From NCBI RefSeq assembly GCF_014642875.1, contig NZ_BMJC01000004.1:62001-126000 (forward strand): a DNA stretch of 64,000 bases, in the 5' to 3' direction. The notes below the pieces were generated by a model. That model searched no databases and was not told the origin of the DNA. It saw only the letters and a program-made list of their open reading frames with translations. A program made the translations under genes and the position numbers. Position 1 is the first letter of the stretch, and every line of letters begins with the position of its first letter. The DNA comes from Puia dinghuensis. GTDB lineage: Bacteria; Bacteroidota; Bacteroidia; Chitinophagales; Chitinophagaceae. Shown here piece after piece: positions 1-8,710 of this stretch.

Positions 1-217
1 CCGCGACGAGGGTGTCCTGGATATGTTTTTCGTAGCTGTCATGTTCGAAGTCGGTGACACCGGCGATGCCGCCCTGGGCGTATTTGGTGTTGGTCTCATC
101 GATGCGGGTCTTGGTGATGATGAGCACCTTCTTCTCCGGATAGTGCTGCGCCACTTTAAGGGCATAGCTCAGCCCTGCGATGCCGGAGCCTATAACCAGG
201 AAATCTGTTTCTATCAT
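1..217 (-). CDS. nadB: L-aspartate oxidase, N-terminal fragment
   Basis: This is the first 72 codons of a minus-strand gene that runs off the left edge. L-aspartate oxidase is a cytoplasmic FAD enzyme that oxidises L-aspartate to iminoaspartate, the first step of de novo NAD synthesis. The translation begins [20 protein letters not shown], with the Rossmann FAD motif GSGIAG at residues 10-15. The conserved KYAQGGIAG segment, which contacts the flavin and substrate in NadB and the related succinate dehydrogenase flavoproteins, follows near residue 50. That segment together with the short N-terminus favours NadB over SdhA/FrdA. The gene is divergent from the lipoprotein at 296. The rest of the protein and any nadA/nadC neighbours lie outside the window. 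Confidence 0.85.
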   Translation of the reverse strand, partial: MIETDFLVIGSGIAGLSYALKVAQHYPEKKVLIITKTRIDETNTKYAQGGIAGVTDFEHDSYEKHIQDTLVA

Positions 218-247
218 AAGAGTGCAAAGTTAACGTAGCTTTACCAT

Positions 248-277
248 TTTGATACCAGGAAAAATTTGCTATCTTGG
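248..277 (+). promoter_or_regulatory. Putative Bacteroidota-type promoter for the lipoprotein at 296
   Basis: A TTTG at 248-251 is followed, 18 bases later, by TATCTTGG at 270-277. The second box matches the Bacteroidota -7 consensus TAnnTTTG except for one base, and the spacing is near that expected for the -33/-7 pair. The ATG at 296 lies about 18 bases downstream. Call by pattern only. Confidence 0.35.
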
Positions 278-295
278 GCGACACAACCCTTGACC

Positions 296-1438
296 ATGAA
301 ACTGTTGTATTCCTTATCGCTCGCCGGGACCATCCTGTTCGCTTCCTGTCATAACAGTCTCCCCGCCATCTCTCTTACAGAAACTACCATATATACGATC
401 GACACCGTCCGAATGGCGGCTGCCGGCGGTGATGAAAAAGCAGCCCGCCAGAAACTGGAGGAAGCGGCCGCGTTGTACAAGAAAGACAGCACAGGAGGCA
501 TCCGGCTATATAAATCTGCCATCCTGTTGAAGCCTACCGCCAAGGCCTATTTCGATCTCGCCGGTGCGCTGCTTGCGACACGTCAGTATAACGAGGGCAT
601 CCAGGCATTGTCCATCGCGGAGAAACTGGGGTACACTCCTCTTGCCAATGTGATGTTCCGGTATGCCTACGCCTATGCGCACAGACCTGCTTATCAGGAT
701 GATCATACTTCAAACGACGCGCATGCCATCCACTATATGGAGCTCGCTATCCAGATGGGGTATGCGCATCCCAACCAGTTTCTCCAGCAGAGCCTGTTCC
801 CGAACGAGATGCGGCTTGGTGAATTCCAGGCGGTGTTTGTCAATGCCCTCAGCGGCGGCGCGGTGAAGGACCCCGGGAAATCCCTTTGGGATGCCTATAC
901 AGGACAGTTTCCTGAAGTTCAGCTACCCTTGACGATCGACCGCAGCTGGATAAGCAACCATCCATATAATGAAAATGTCAACTATATCGATTTTCAATAT
1001 GAAAAGTTCATCCCCGACATGCGGAGTGCGCACTTCTCCCGAGAAGGCGGGGAGGTCTATTATTATGTGGCCACGATCCAAAAATCCCCTGCTTATGTAG
1101 CCTTGCTTTATTGTGAGCAATATGAAAGTGATGGCGGCGCTGATACCGCGTCGATACCGCTCTATACACTCGCTACCTATGACCATCAGGGGAAGATCGT
1201 CGACCGGATGCCGGTTGCCGGCCAGGCCGGTGCGGCGTATCCCTTTATGGTATTCAGCATCCAGCCCAGCCTGCAATTCCGGGTGCAGGAATATACGCAT
1301 GTGTTTAAGAACAACCCGGATTCAGCGGGATATGATAACAATCCCATCATCCGCGAGGACCCACAGACGCCAAAAGACTTCCACATTGCGGCTAATGGGA
1401 AGCTCGAGCAGCTAAATGCTCCTATGGCTCTACGCTAG
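296..1438 (+). CDS. Lipoprotein with TPR-like N-terminal half, function unknown
   Basis: A 380-residue predicted lipoprotein. An upstream in-frame start at 266 exists, but the ATG at 296 gives a proper lipoprotein signal: a charged start, a hydrophobic stretch and the lipobox LFASC with Cys18. After the signal, a helical region around residues 50-150 (AYFDLAGALLATRQYNEGIQ and following) resembles tetratricopeptide repeats. The C-terminal half is beta-rich and carries no motif I recognise. The protein is likely exported and anchored in the outer or inner membrane of a Bacteroidota cell. Its 3' end overlaps the convergent DUF2306 gene by 17 bases. No function can be assigned. Confidence 0.75.
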   Translation: MKLLYSLSLAGTILFASCHNSLPAISLTETTIYTIDTVRMAAAGGDEKAARQKLEEAAALYKKDSTGGIRLYKSAILLKPTAKAYFDLAGALLATRQYNEGIQALSIAEKLGYTPLANVMFRYAYAYAHRPAYQDDHTSNDAHAIHYMELAIQMGYAHPNQFLQQSLFPNEMRLGEFQAVFVNALSGGAVKDPGKSLWDAYTGQFPEVQLPLTIDRSWISNHPYNENVNYIDFQYEKFIPDMRSAHFSREGGEVYYYVATIQKSPAYVALLYCEQYESDGGADTASIPLYTLATYDHQGKIVDRMPVAGQAGAAYPFMVFSIQPSLQFRVQEYTHVFKNNPDSAGYDNNPIIREDPQTPKDFHIAANGKLEQLNAPMALR

Positions 1439-2102
1439 GCCGCTGAAGTGTTGGCTGCGGCATCCGATATACCTTCTCCACCCAGCCATTGCGGATGAGG
1501 ATCTCGGCCAGAATGAGGTTCGGCACCCAGCTGAGCCACGCCGTCGTGATATAGATATCGCGGGGGGTGAAGGGAAGAGTGGTCAGGTCGATAAGATAGG
1601 TATATCCACGAAGCGTGATGGCCGAGAGGGTCAGCGCATAGCTTCTGAACATAAAGGCCCCATGCAGGGTAAACCGCTTGCGGATGGCATAATAGCCGGC
1701 ACAAGCGGTGAAGGTTATCCAAAGAACAGACAACAACGTAAAGCTCGCCCTGGCAGGGAGGCCGCCATTGGCATACAGGGCCATGACAAAGGCGGCGGGA
1801 CCGCTGACCATCGTTACCGTGAGTAGATAGGCCCAGCCCATAACACGATGGATTTGAGGCTTGCGAACGAGCAGCCGGGGAGCGAATTGCGTGAATCCTG
1901 CTATCAGCACCAGGCAGCTGGTGAATACATGCGTGTAGAAGCTAATGCGCCAATATCCGATATGATAGATGCGTTCCTTGGTACGCAGAAAGTTGATATT
2001 CGGGCGCATAGCCGCATACGGGAGCGTAAGGCGGATCATGAGAAAAGAGAAGAAGGCCAGGGCCAGCAGTAGCGATACCCGGAGGAATAGTCGCCTTCTC
2101 AT
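1422..2102 (-). CDS. DUF2306-family multi-pass membrane protein
   Basis: 226 residues with about six hydrophobic segments: an N-terminal anchor at residues 7-30, then helices near 55-75, 90-110, 120-140, 150-170 and 185-205. The pattern of HIGYWRISFYTHV, a Gly-Phe-rich second helix and the HRVMGWAY segment is typical of DUF2306, a family of small membrane proteins with conserved histidines and no established role. The start ATG overlaps the stop of the upstream lipoprotein gene by four bases (ATGA), so the three genes from 3642 down to 1422 form one translationally coupled operon. Confidence 0.75.
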   Translation of the reverse strand: MRRRLFLRVSLLLALAFFSFLMIRLTLPYAAMRPNINFLRTKERIYHIGYWRISFYTHVFTSCLVLIAGFTQFAPRLLVRKPQIHRVMGWAYLLTVTMVSGPAAFVMALYANGGLPARASFTLLSVLWITFTACAGYYAIRKRFTLHGAFMFRSYALTLSAITLRGYTYLIDLTTLPFTPRDIYITTAWLSWVPNLILAEILIRNGWVEKVYRMPQPTLQRPSVEP

Positions 2103-2851
2103 CCCGCGTCAGGGATTAATTCAAACTTCACGTTCTTTCCTATCAGCCTGGGGAGCGCACTGGCAGTCGAATCCGTGGATTCCACGCCATGCTTGTAGAT
2201 CAGCTTCATATTGAGCGTGGGTGTCCGGTCGTTACGCTGCCATTCGATCCGAACAGTATCCCCGTTTGCCTCATAGCTGCCTCTTACGGTGATAACCTGG
2301 GAATTGTCCCCTTTGCTGGGGTAGTAATCCAGCGTGCAAACTCCCTTCGAGAGAAAGTTAAGCGTGCCCAGATCGCCGCCCCATGCCCCGCCGTATTGGT
2401 CCCCGGGCCCGGACCCGGACCCGGCAGAGTCGCTCAATCGGGCGACCTGAAGCGGACCCGAATGGGCCTTGGTGCTGTCGGCAGGCACCCATTTCCCGCT
2501 GAGCTTGTTGGTAGCCGTGTCGAAGGAAAGGAAGAATGTCCCGTCGTAGGGATTGCCACCAGGCTCTTTCAGTACGAAGGAGAGCCGGGCGCCATTTTGT
2601 TCTACCTGCCCGTTGAGATTGCGGCGGAGGCCCTTGTGGATATCGTAACCGGAGGCGATGTTACCGCCAATGTAATTGATCACCAGGGTGATGAGGCCCT
2701 TGCTATAATGGCCCGTATAAGTGCCGGTGACGGCCGATGCAAGGCGATCGGGAATGCCGGCCGCGTTGCCGGAAGCGCTGGGCTGGCCTTGATGGCAGGC
2801 GAACAAGGAAAGGGCGAGCAGGATGGTACAGTAGGAGTAGGGTCTGGTCAT
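2099..2851 (-). CDS. Predicted lipoprotein, function unknown
   Basis: 250 residues starting with a lipoprotein signal whose lipobox ends at Cys19 (ALSLFACHQG). The mature part appears all-beta: a GTYTGHYSKG segment near residue 43 is followed by alternating hydrophobic strands, and a Gly/Ser-Pro stretch (GSGSGPG) near residue 150 splits two halves. The second half, with GVCTLDYYPSKGD and EWQRNDR, looks like a second copy of a lipocalin-like or similar small barrel, but I recognise no named family. It sits 11 bases after the preceding lipoprotein gene and overlaps the next gene by four bases. Confidence 0.7.
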   Translation of the reverse strand: MTRPYSYCTILLALSLFACHQGQPSASGNAAGIPDRLASAVTGTYTGHYSKGLITLVINYIGGNIASGYDIHKGLRRNLNGQVEQNGARLSFVLKEPGGNPYDGTFFLSFDTATNKLSGKWVPADSTKAHSGPLQVARLSDSAGSGSGPGDQYGGAWGGDLGTLNFLSKGVCTLDYYPSKGDNSQVITVRGSYEANGDTVRIEWQRNDRTPTLNMKLIYKHGVESTDSTASALPRLIGKNVKFELIPDAG

Positions 2852-2862
2852 GCCGAAATATA

Positions 2863-3642
2863 CTAATATTCGATGGTATATTCAAACTGCTCGGGATGAT
2901 CGAGTGCGTCGCTGAAATTGTATTTCATCGTGACTGCTTTTTTATCATCCGACAATTTCGCATTGGGGTTGTCGATCTTTTTCACCGGCCTGGGCAACAG
3001 GATCGTGGTGGTATAATTGATATCCATTCCCATCTGCGAGGCCTGTTTCATCTGCGCTACCTGGGGATTATCGGCGAGAGCCTTCCACTTTTCCTTATTG
3101 ACGCGTTTGGACATCAGCCCGTCCTTGCATTTAAAATCGTAGATGTTGGTGAACTGGCTGAGATCGGGGCTTTGGCCGTTGCCGCCATTTCCGCCTTCAT
3201 CGCCTCCGAGATTGCCAAACAGCTTTGCATTGCCAAGGGAGGAGCCGTCGCTCATAACAGCATACAATTTTTGCAGGTTCTCCTGGCTGGTGAAAGGAAA
3301 AACCATGCGGGTCTTGAAGACCTTGCCATCCATATCCAGTTTTATATGAACGCTGGCGGGCCGGAGAAGCGCTTTTTTCTCGGCGCTGAAACTGGAGATC
3401 GTGTCCACGATATCTTTCAGATAGATGGTGGTGTCCATGTTCTGGAGCCCCTTCTTCGACATTTCGTCTTTTCCCATATAGGTTTGCAGAATATCGATCA
3501 TCTGGCTCATGTCCATGTCTTCGGTCATCTGGCCGCTGCCATCTTTCTTTACGTCTATCTGCTCATCGACATCGAGACAACCGGTGAAACAAAAGGCGAG
3601 GGCTATAGGGAGGATAATCTTAAGGATCTTCATTGATTTCAA
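2863..3642 (-). CDS. Predicted lipoprotein, function unknown
   Basis: 259 residues. The signal peptide ends in a lipobox FTGC with Cys22; the second Met, at residue 4, is an equally possible start. The mature N-terminus contains an acidic, Met/Asp-rich patch (GQMTEDMDMSQM) followed by alternating alpha/beta sequence and a Gly/Asn-rich linker (GGDEGGNGGNG) near residue 150. Similar small lipoproteins are common in Chitinophagaceae, but I know of no characterised function. It is the first gene of a tight three-gene operon with the second lipoprotein and the DUF2306 protein. Confidence 0.7.
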   Translation of the reverse strand: MKSMKILKIILPIALAFCFTGCLDVDEQIDVKKDGSGQMTEDMDMSQMIDILQTYMGKDEMSKKGLQNMDTTIYLKDIVDTISSFSAEKKALLRPASVHIKLDMDGKVFKTRMVFPFTSQENLQKLYAVMSDGSSLGNAKLFGNLGGDEGGNGGNGQSPDLSQFTNIYDFKCKDGLMSKRVNKEKWKALADNPQVAQMKQASQMGMDINYTTTILLPRPVKKIDNPNAKLSDDKKAVTMKYNFSDALDHPEQFEYTIEY

Positions 3643-3664
3643 TGTTTGTGAGCAAGTTAATTTA

Positions 3665-4621
3665 TTAGTCTACGCTAACCTTATACCTTACGGTAAATAT
3701 TTGTGAATGCCCCGGCTGCAAAAGCAAAAGCCCCATATTATTATTAAAGCAGTCGGGGGCGCCGCTGAGGTTTTCTACTGCAATGCTGTCGCGGGTATTG
3801 GGGGTGTAAATCTGCAGATAGGGGAAAGTGGCATCGGGAAAGAAAGAGACCTGCAGCCCGTTGGCAGGATTATACAGTTCGCATGCAGCGCTGACCAGCC
3901 CGGGTCTTAGCGCAAAGCAATTGTCCAGGAAGGTGTCGCCGAGGAGGCGCGCTGTTTCAAATACCTGATACGGCGTGAGGCTGCCGGTGGGCACCAGCCG
4001 TTGGTCAAAATCTACGATAGCGGCAGCATGGAATTGAAGTTGCCAGTCATCGGCCTTCCCGCCAAGCCGCCAGTAGGGATGCCAGCCATCCGCGATGGGG
4101 ATAGTTTCCTGATCGTCGTTTGTCACCGTCGTCACCACTTCCAGGGTATTTCCGGGATGCAAGCGATAGCTCACTATACAGGTGTAGAGAAAAGGATAGC
4201 CCGGATCGTCCTTAACGTAAGAATATTGCATGGATACCGTAGCGCCACTATCGCCGGCGTTTTCTTCGATCACCGTAAACGGCTTATCGAACAAAAGCCC
4301 GTGAATAGCCGTGCCATCACCGAAAAGGTGTGCGAAACGGTATTCCTGACCATCAAAATGATACACCCCATCCGGGATCCGGCAGGGGAAGGGAGAGAGT
4401 TTGGGTCCTTTAAAGCTGCGGGACAGTTCCCTTTTCAATTCGCTGCCATCGTGGTAATTATCGATGACATTGTAAAGGGAACCATCTTTCAGCCGGATAT
4501 GAAAAGCATGGAGGATAGCGCCATAGCCAGGCAAAATAGAGATGGTCGTTCCGCTGTCGTTGTCGATAAGGTTTATCAGGTCAAGGTCATTTTCTTTAGC
4601 ATGCCGGATCGAAAAGTTCAT
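3665..4621 (-). CDS. Aldose 1-epimerase family protein
   Basis: 318 residues of the GalM-like beta-sandwich family, which interconverts the alpha and beta anomers of aldoses in the cytoplasm. Recognisable family sites are the AIHGLLFDKPF segment near residue 95, the catalytic-histidine segment DGWHPYWRLG near residue 180, and the C-terminal glutamate segment IAVENLSGAPDCF near residue 280 that supplies the general base. The length fits the family. The start overlaps the 3' end of the DJ-1-like gene by 26 bases, so it is the last gene of the cluster led by the WYL regulator. The substrate cannot be told from sequence. Confidence 0.82.
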   Translation of the reverse strand: MNFSIRHAKENDLDLINLIDNDSGTTISILPGYGAILHAFHIRLKDGSLYNVIDNYHDGSELKRELSRSFKGPKLSPFPCRIPDGVYHFDGQEYRFAHLFGDGTAIHGLLFDKPFTVIEENAGDSGATVSMQYSYVKDDPGYPFLYTCIVSYRLHPGNTLEVVTTVTNDDQETIPIADGWHPYWRLGGKADDWQLQFHAAAIVDFDQRLVPTGSLTPYQVFETARLLGDTFLDNCFALRPGLVSAACELYNPANGLQVSFFPDATFPYLQIYTPNTRDSIAVENLSGAPDCFNNNMGLLLLQPGHSQIFTVRYKVSVD

Positions 4622-5162
4622 GGTTGTCTGCGGTAATTTTCTGCAATGTATCGAAAAGGGCTAACATTGTGCAGGCCGGGTCGACAAGCGCGGCGCTATC
4701 GATGGTGATGATACCGTCGGCGATTACACAAGGCTGCCGGGAGAAGAAAGGGGCACCTGCATATTCCGGGCAATAACGGCTGAAATAGCCGGGATGACTA
4801 CCGGTATGGGGAATATGATCCAGCAGGCCGAGATCGGCCAGGGACAGGGTAGCCGAGCCTACAGCCAGCACGAGGCGGTGGCCGGCGGTAGCTTCTATCA
4901 GGGGAAAGATCTCCAGGTTATCGCCTTTTTCCCATTGATCGCCCCCTGGCAGGATCAGGAGATCGAAGTCTTCCGGCGTTACATAGGAAAGGCTGGTATG
5001 GGGCATCACCCGGAGGCCGCTGCCCGAGGTCACCGTCCTGCCCCTGGTAGAAAAGGTCTCCAGGGTGAACTGGCCGGTGCGGTTGAGGGCGGTCATCACG
5101 AGGGAAAGTTCGTGGTCGGCAAAGCCGTCGAAGATAAAGGCGGCACAGGCGTAATTTTTCAT
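4596..5162 (-). CDS. DJ-1/PfpI-family protein lacking the nucleophile cysteine
   Basis: 188 residues from the ATG at 5162; a TTG at 5180 would add six residues but overlaps the upstream gene. The class I amidotransferase-like fold is clear: CAAFIFDGFADHEL at the N-terminus, an FDLLILPGGDQWEKG loop at residues 66-80 and the helix SATLSLADLGLLD. In active members the nucleophile elbow reads A-I-C-G-A-T-L; here it is A-V-G-S-A-T-L, with Gly102 where Cys is expected. The protein is therefore probably not a conventional cysteine hydrolase or deglycase and may be a sensor or binding protein. It lies between the GyrI-like gene and the epimerase. Confidence 0.8.
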   Translation of the reverse strand: MKNYACAAFIFDGFADHELSLVMTALNRTGQFTLETFSTRGRTVTSGSGLRVMPHTSLSYVTPEDFDLLILPGGDQWEKGDNLEIFPLIEATAGHRLVLAVGSATLSLADLGLLDHIPHTGSHPGYFSRYCPEYAGAPFFSRQPCVIADGIITIDSAALVDPACTMLALFDTLQKITADNHELFDPAC

Positions 5163-5173
5163 ATTAAAGATTT

Positions 5174-5626
5174 TTAGCAAAGCCCGATAAGGATCTCGGT
5201 GATCTGGTTATCGGGGTGATCGGTATCTATATGCAAAAAAGATTCTGCATAAATCCCATTCATTCTCAGTTGATTCTCTTTGATATGCTGCATCATCTTT
5301 TCATATTCCTGAGCGATGCCCTCCCAGGGCCCTTCATATCTGGAAGAAAGACAACGAAAGGCAGGTATCTGTTTAAAATAGGGAAGCAGGGCCGTGGGAA
5401 TTTTTCCTTCTACTGGCAGAGCCACCTCGAGAGTGAACTTCGTATCGGGACGGCCATCGACACCATAATAGAACCAGTATTGCGGGCCACAGACCAGGAG
5501 GTCGAGATCGGCCACATACCGGTAAAGATCACGGACAACGGTGCCGGCGTAGGACTGGAGATCGCCAAGTCGGGCCTGCCGGGCGGTATAAAGGACATTC
5601 ATAAAGGGATGCGTGCGAATAAGCAT
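5174..5626 (-). CDS. GyrI-like / effector-binding domain protein
   Basis: 150 residues consisting only of a GyrI-like (SHS2) small-molecule-binding domain. Supporting pattern: the N-terminal strand VLYTARQARLGDLQSYAG, a helix RDLYRYV, the segment LDLLVCGPQYWFYYG, then KFTLEVALPV and, near the end, AESFLHIDTDHPDNQITEIL. Such stand-alone domains resemble the ligand-binding half of AraC- and MerR-type regulators such as BmrR and Rob, without a DNA-binding domain. The gene is 49 bases downstream of a WYL-domain regulator, a pairing seen repeatedly in Bacteroidota. The stop is about 12 bases before the ATG of the DJ-1-like gene. Confidence 0.75.
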   Translation of the reverse strand: MLIRTHPFMNVLYTARQARLGDLQSYAGTVVRDLYRYVADLDLLVCGPQYWFYYGVDGRPDTKFTLEVALPVEGKIPTALLPYFKQIPAFRCLSSRYEGPWEGIAQEYEKMMQHIKENQLRMNGIYAESFLHIDTDHPDNQITEILIGLC

Positions 5627-5675
5627 ACGAAACGCTGTTTCCTCAAAGGAACACCCCTAAAGTGACAACAGTATG

Positions 5676-6629
5676 TCAGTAGGACCGGTGATGTGCAGAA
5701 CATTTTTCGGACATCTCCTGCGTGAGGGTCTTTAAGGCCTCGGGTGAATCGACCCTTACCTCGTCGGTGTAAGTGAGCAGCCACCGGGCGAAGTAGCGTA
5801 GGTTGGAAACCAGGAATTTCATCCGGACACCGGCCTCGCACTCTTCTTCCGAGACAAAGCCGTTGAGATATTTTTGTTCCGCCAGGTATTTTACTATTCG
5901 CTTGTCAAAACTTACCACCGCCTCCTGGAGATCGGATTCCACCATTATCTGTTCGATATATTCCTTTATAGAGGGGTGGGCGGTGGAGTCAAAAGCGCCA
6001 TCCTCCATGACGACACCCAGCATGCGGCTAAGCCGGAAATCGCGATAGTCATTGCGAAGATGGCACCAGCCGATGAGATGCCAGGCGGAGCCATAATACA
6101 GCAGCCCGATGGGTTCCACCCGCCGGCGTGTGACCTCCTCTTTTTGATTTGACCGGTAGTGGATATTGACCAGCTTTTTATTAACAATGGACTGTTGCAG
6201 GAGGGAAAGGTATTGCTGGGGGGAATCACTGTCAGGGCGGTAGCGGGCCAGGATCTCGATGTGCTCCGTAAGGCTGTCGACATATTCCTTATCTGACGAG
6301 CGGAGCACTGCCTTTATCTTGAACAGGGCCCCCTGGAAGTGTTGCTGTATAGACCCGTCCGTGAATTGTTCGGCCAGTTTAGCCCCCAATAGCAGGGCGC
6401 TGGCCTCTTCCTGCGTGAACATGACAGGAGGCAGCCGGTATCCTTCCATAATGGTGTAGCCGGACCCGGCCTCGCCGATGACGGGCACACCGGACTCATC
6501 GAGGGCTTTGACGTCGCGGTAGACTGTCCGCAGGCTGATATTGAAGCGATCGGCCATTTCCTGCGCCGTCACTTTCCGCTTGCTCTGCAGGTGCGTGAGT
6601 ATGGCATGAAGTCTGTCGATGCGGTTCAT
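5676..6629 (-). CDS. WYL-domain transcriptional regulator (YafY/DeoR type)
   Basis: 317 residues. The N-terminus (MNRIDRLHAILTHLQSKRKV and the helix TAQEMADRFNISLRTVYRDV) is a DeoR-like winged helix-turn-helix at residues 1-60. A linker follows and then the WYL domain, with NIHYRSNQKEEVTRRRVEPI and LLYYGSAWHLIGWC near residues 170-200. WYL regulators bind nucleic acid or nucleotide-like ligands and often control neighbouring genes. It heads a minus-strand cluster with the GyrI-like, DJ-1-like and epimerase genes and may regulate that cluster, although I could not identify an operator. The ispG stop lies 13 bases upstream of its ATG on the same strand. Confidence 0.85.
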   Translation of the reverse strand: MNRIDRLHAILTHLQSKRKVTAQEMADRFNISLRTVYRDVKALDESGVPVIGEAGSGYTIMEGYRLPPVMFTQEEASALLLGAKLAEQFTDGSIQQHFQGALFKIKAVLRSSDKEYVDSLTEHIEILARYRPDSDSPQQYLSLLQQSIVNKKLVNIHYRSNQKEEVTRRRVEPIGLLYYGSAWHLIGWCHLRNDYRDFRLSRMLGVVMEDGAFDSTAHPSIKEYIEQIMVESDLQEAVVSFDKRIVKYLAEQKYLNGFVSEEECEAGVRMKFLVSNLRYFARWLLTYTDEVRVDSPEALKTLTQEMSEKCSAHHRSY

Positions 6630-6642
6630 CGGACAAATGATT

Positions 6643-8640
6643 TTATGAGATCACGGGTTCGACGGGTTCCACCCAGGCGCCATGTTCTTTCAGCAGCCCG
6701 ATGAGCTCCTCGACCGCGATAGCGCTATCTACGCCGCGTTTTACAATCTCCTTTCCTTTGTATAGGGTTATCTTGCCCGGTCCGCTGCCAACATATCCGA
6801 AATCTGCGTCGGCCATTTCCCCGGGACCGTTGACGATGCAGCCCATAATCGCAATCTTGACACCTTTGAGATGATGCGTCATCGACCTGATCCTGGCCGT
6901 CGTCTCCTGCAGATCGAAGAGGGTCCGGCCGCATGAGGGACAAGAGATATACTCGGTCTTTGAGATGCGTGTCCGGGTAGCTTGCAGAATGGAGAAGGAG
7001 GTGTTATTCAGGAATTGATGGTTATTTCTGACGGGGAGATAGGTGCGGCCGCTGATGCGCAGATTGACGATCTTTTCCGCATCGTTGATCAGCCATATCC
7101 CGTCGCCCATGCCCTCGAGCAGGAGAGCGCCCGCTTCGGCGGAGAATTGTATCAGCTGCTCGTCGATGGAGGTATGGTGGCTCTCCACCGTGAGGATGAC
7201 GGGACAGCGGACATCGCGGATCATCAACTCCATGATAAAGCGCCGGATGGAAAGCAGCTCTTCGGGGTGCGAAGACCGGCAACAGAGCACCACCGTTGCA
7301 TCATCGCGCAGCGACTCTGCAAGCGCTATAGCTTCTTCCGTCGCGGCATCCACTGCTACGAAGTTGAGGATGCCAGAGCGGTCACCTGCCGGGTCGTAAG
7401 CCGCCCCCTCGAAAAGAGGATAATAGTGCGATTGATCGTCTTGTTCGAGCCAGACGCCGTAATCACAGATCACCTGCAGCGTGCCGGGCAGGTCGAAGTC
7501 GATGGTCTTATCCCCGGTGTAGAGGAAGTCGGCAGCGGCGTCGCTGATCTTCCATTTGTCGCTGACAGCATCATAGGTATACCCGATGGCGGTGAGGTCT
7601 TCGCGTGTGATGGCTGCGGCATTTGTGAAGTCCGCCACTACGACGGGTACGTGGCTGCTGCCGATGCGCGGCAGGATGCGGGACCACCTGCGCCGGTATT
7701 CGAAGGGCGAATACGGGATTTTTTCTACCGGGGGAATCGCTGCCACAGGCTGGGAGCGATGCTGATAACGTTTTACCAGATCGTTGCAGACGGGGATCTC
7801 GAATTCCGGGTCTTCCGTCAGTGATACCCGGATGGTGTCGCCGATACCATCTTCGAGCAGGGTGCCAATGCCGATGGCCGATTTGATGCGGCCATCTTCG
7901 CCGTCCCCAGCCTCGGTGACCCCCAGGTGGAGGGGGTAGCAGACCCCGAATTCTTCCTGCATCTTGTTGATCAGCAGGCGATAGGCTTGTACCATCACCA
8001 GCGGGTTGCTGGATTTCATGCTGAGAATGATGTTGTGATAGGATTCGTGGCGGGCTACGCGCAGGAATTCCATGGCGCTTTCAACCATACCCATCGGGGT
8101 GTCGCCATAACGGCTCATGATGCGATCGCTGAGCGAGCCATGATTGGTACCGATGCGCATCGCGGTGCCATATTCCTTACAGATCTTTACCAGGGGAGTA
8201 AACCGCTGGCGGATGCGATCTATCTCTTCATCGTATTCGGCATCCGTATATTCGATGAGCTCGAATTTCTTTTTGTCGATATAGTTGCCGGGGTTGATCC
8301 GCACTTTTTCCACGATGCGGGCCGCGATCTCGGCGGCATTGGGGGTGAAATGGATGTCGGCCACCAGGGGGGTGGTATAGCCCCTGCGACGCAATTCATT
8401 CTTGATATTCAGCAGGTTTTCCGCTTCTTTCTTGCTGGGGGCCGTGATCCTCACCAGTTCCGCACCCGCTTCGATACACCTGATCGATTGTTCCACGGTG
8501 GCAAGCGTATCCATGGTGTCGGTGGTGGTCATGGTCTGCACCCTGATCGGATGAAAATTGCCAAGAAGCAGATCGCCGATCTTTACTTCAAGCGTTGGCA
8601 GCCTCGACCACCGGGTGAGCGATTGACAATAGAGTTGCAT
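6643..8640 (-). CDS. ispG: 4-hydroxy-3-methylbut-2-en-1-yl diphosphate synthase, long form
   Basis: 665 residues, the long IspG/GcpE type of plants and Bacteroidota with a large insert domain; the enterobacterial form has about 370. The enzyme makes HMBPP from MEcPP in the cytoplasmic MEP isoprenoid pathway, using a [4Fe-4S] cluster. The TIM-barrel start contains VQTMTTTDTMDT and AELVRITAPSKKEAENL. The C-terminal cluster domain carries ISCPSCGRTLFDLQ and GCIVNGPGEMADADFGYVG, which hold the cluster cysteines and the conserved Asn-Gly-Pro-Gly-Glu. Residues about 300-540 form the insert. The gene stands alone between the Bat fusion and the WYL regulator. Confidence 0.95.
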   Translation of the reverse strand: MQLYCQSLTRWSRLPTLEVKIGDLLLGNFHPIRVQTMTTTDTMDTLATVEQSIRCIEAGAELVRITAPSKKEAENLLNIKNELRRRGYTTPLVADIHFTPNAAEIAARIVEKVRINPGNYIDKKKFELIEYTDAEYDEEIDRIRQRFTPLVKICKEYGTAMRIGTNHGSLSDRIMSRYGDTPMGMVESAMEFLRVARHESYHNIILSMKSSNPLVMVQAYRLLINKMQEEFGVCYPLHLGVTEAGDGEDGRIKSAIGIGTLLEDGIGDTIRVSLTEDPEFEIPVCNDLVKRYQHRSQPVAAIPPVEKIPYSPFEYRRRWSRILPRIGSSHVPVVVADFTNAAAITREDLTAIGYTYDAVSDKWKISDAAADFLYTGDKTIDFDLPGTLQVICDYGVWLEQDDQSHYYPLFEGAAYDPAGDRSGILNFVAVDAATEEAIALAESLRDDATVVLCCRSSHPEELLSIRRFIMELMIRDVRCPVILTVESHHTSIDEQLIQFSAEAGALLLEGMGDGIWLINDAEKIVNLRISGRTYLPVRNNHQFLNNTSFSILQATRTRISKTEYISCPSCGRTLFDLQETTARIRSMTHHLKGVKIAIMGCIVNGPGEMADADFGYVGSGPGKITLYKGKEIVKRGVDSAIAVEELIGLLKEHGAWVEPVEPVIS

Positions 8641-8710
8641 AAGGAGGTAAAGTTACAAAGAATCCGGCCGGCGCCAAAGTGGGGGGCTAAAGCGATGGAC
8701 CAGGGCAGGC

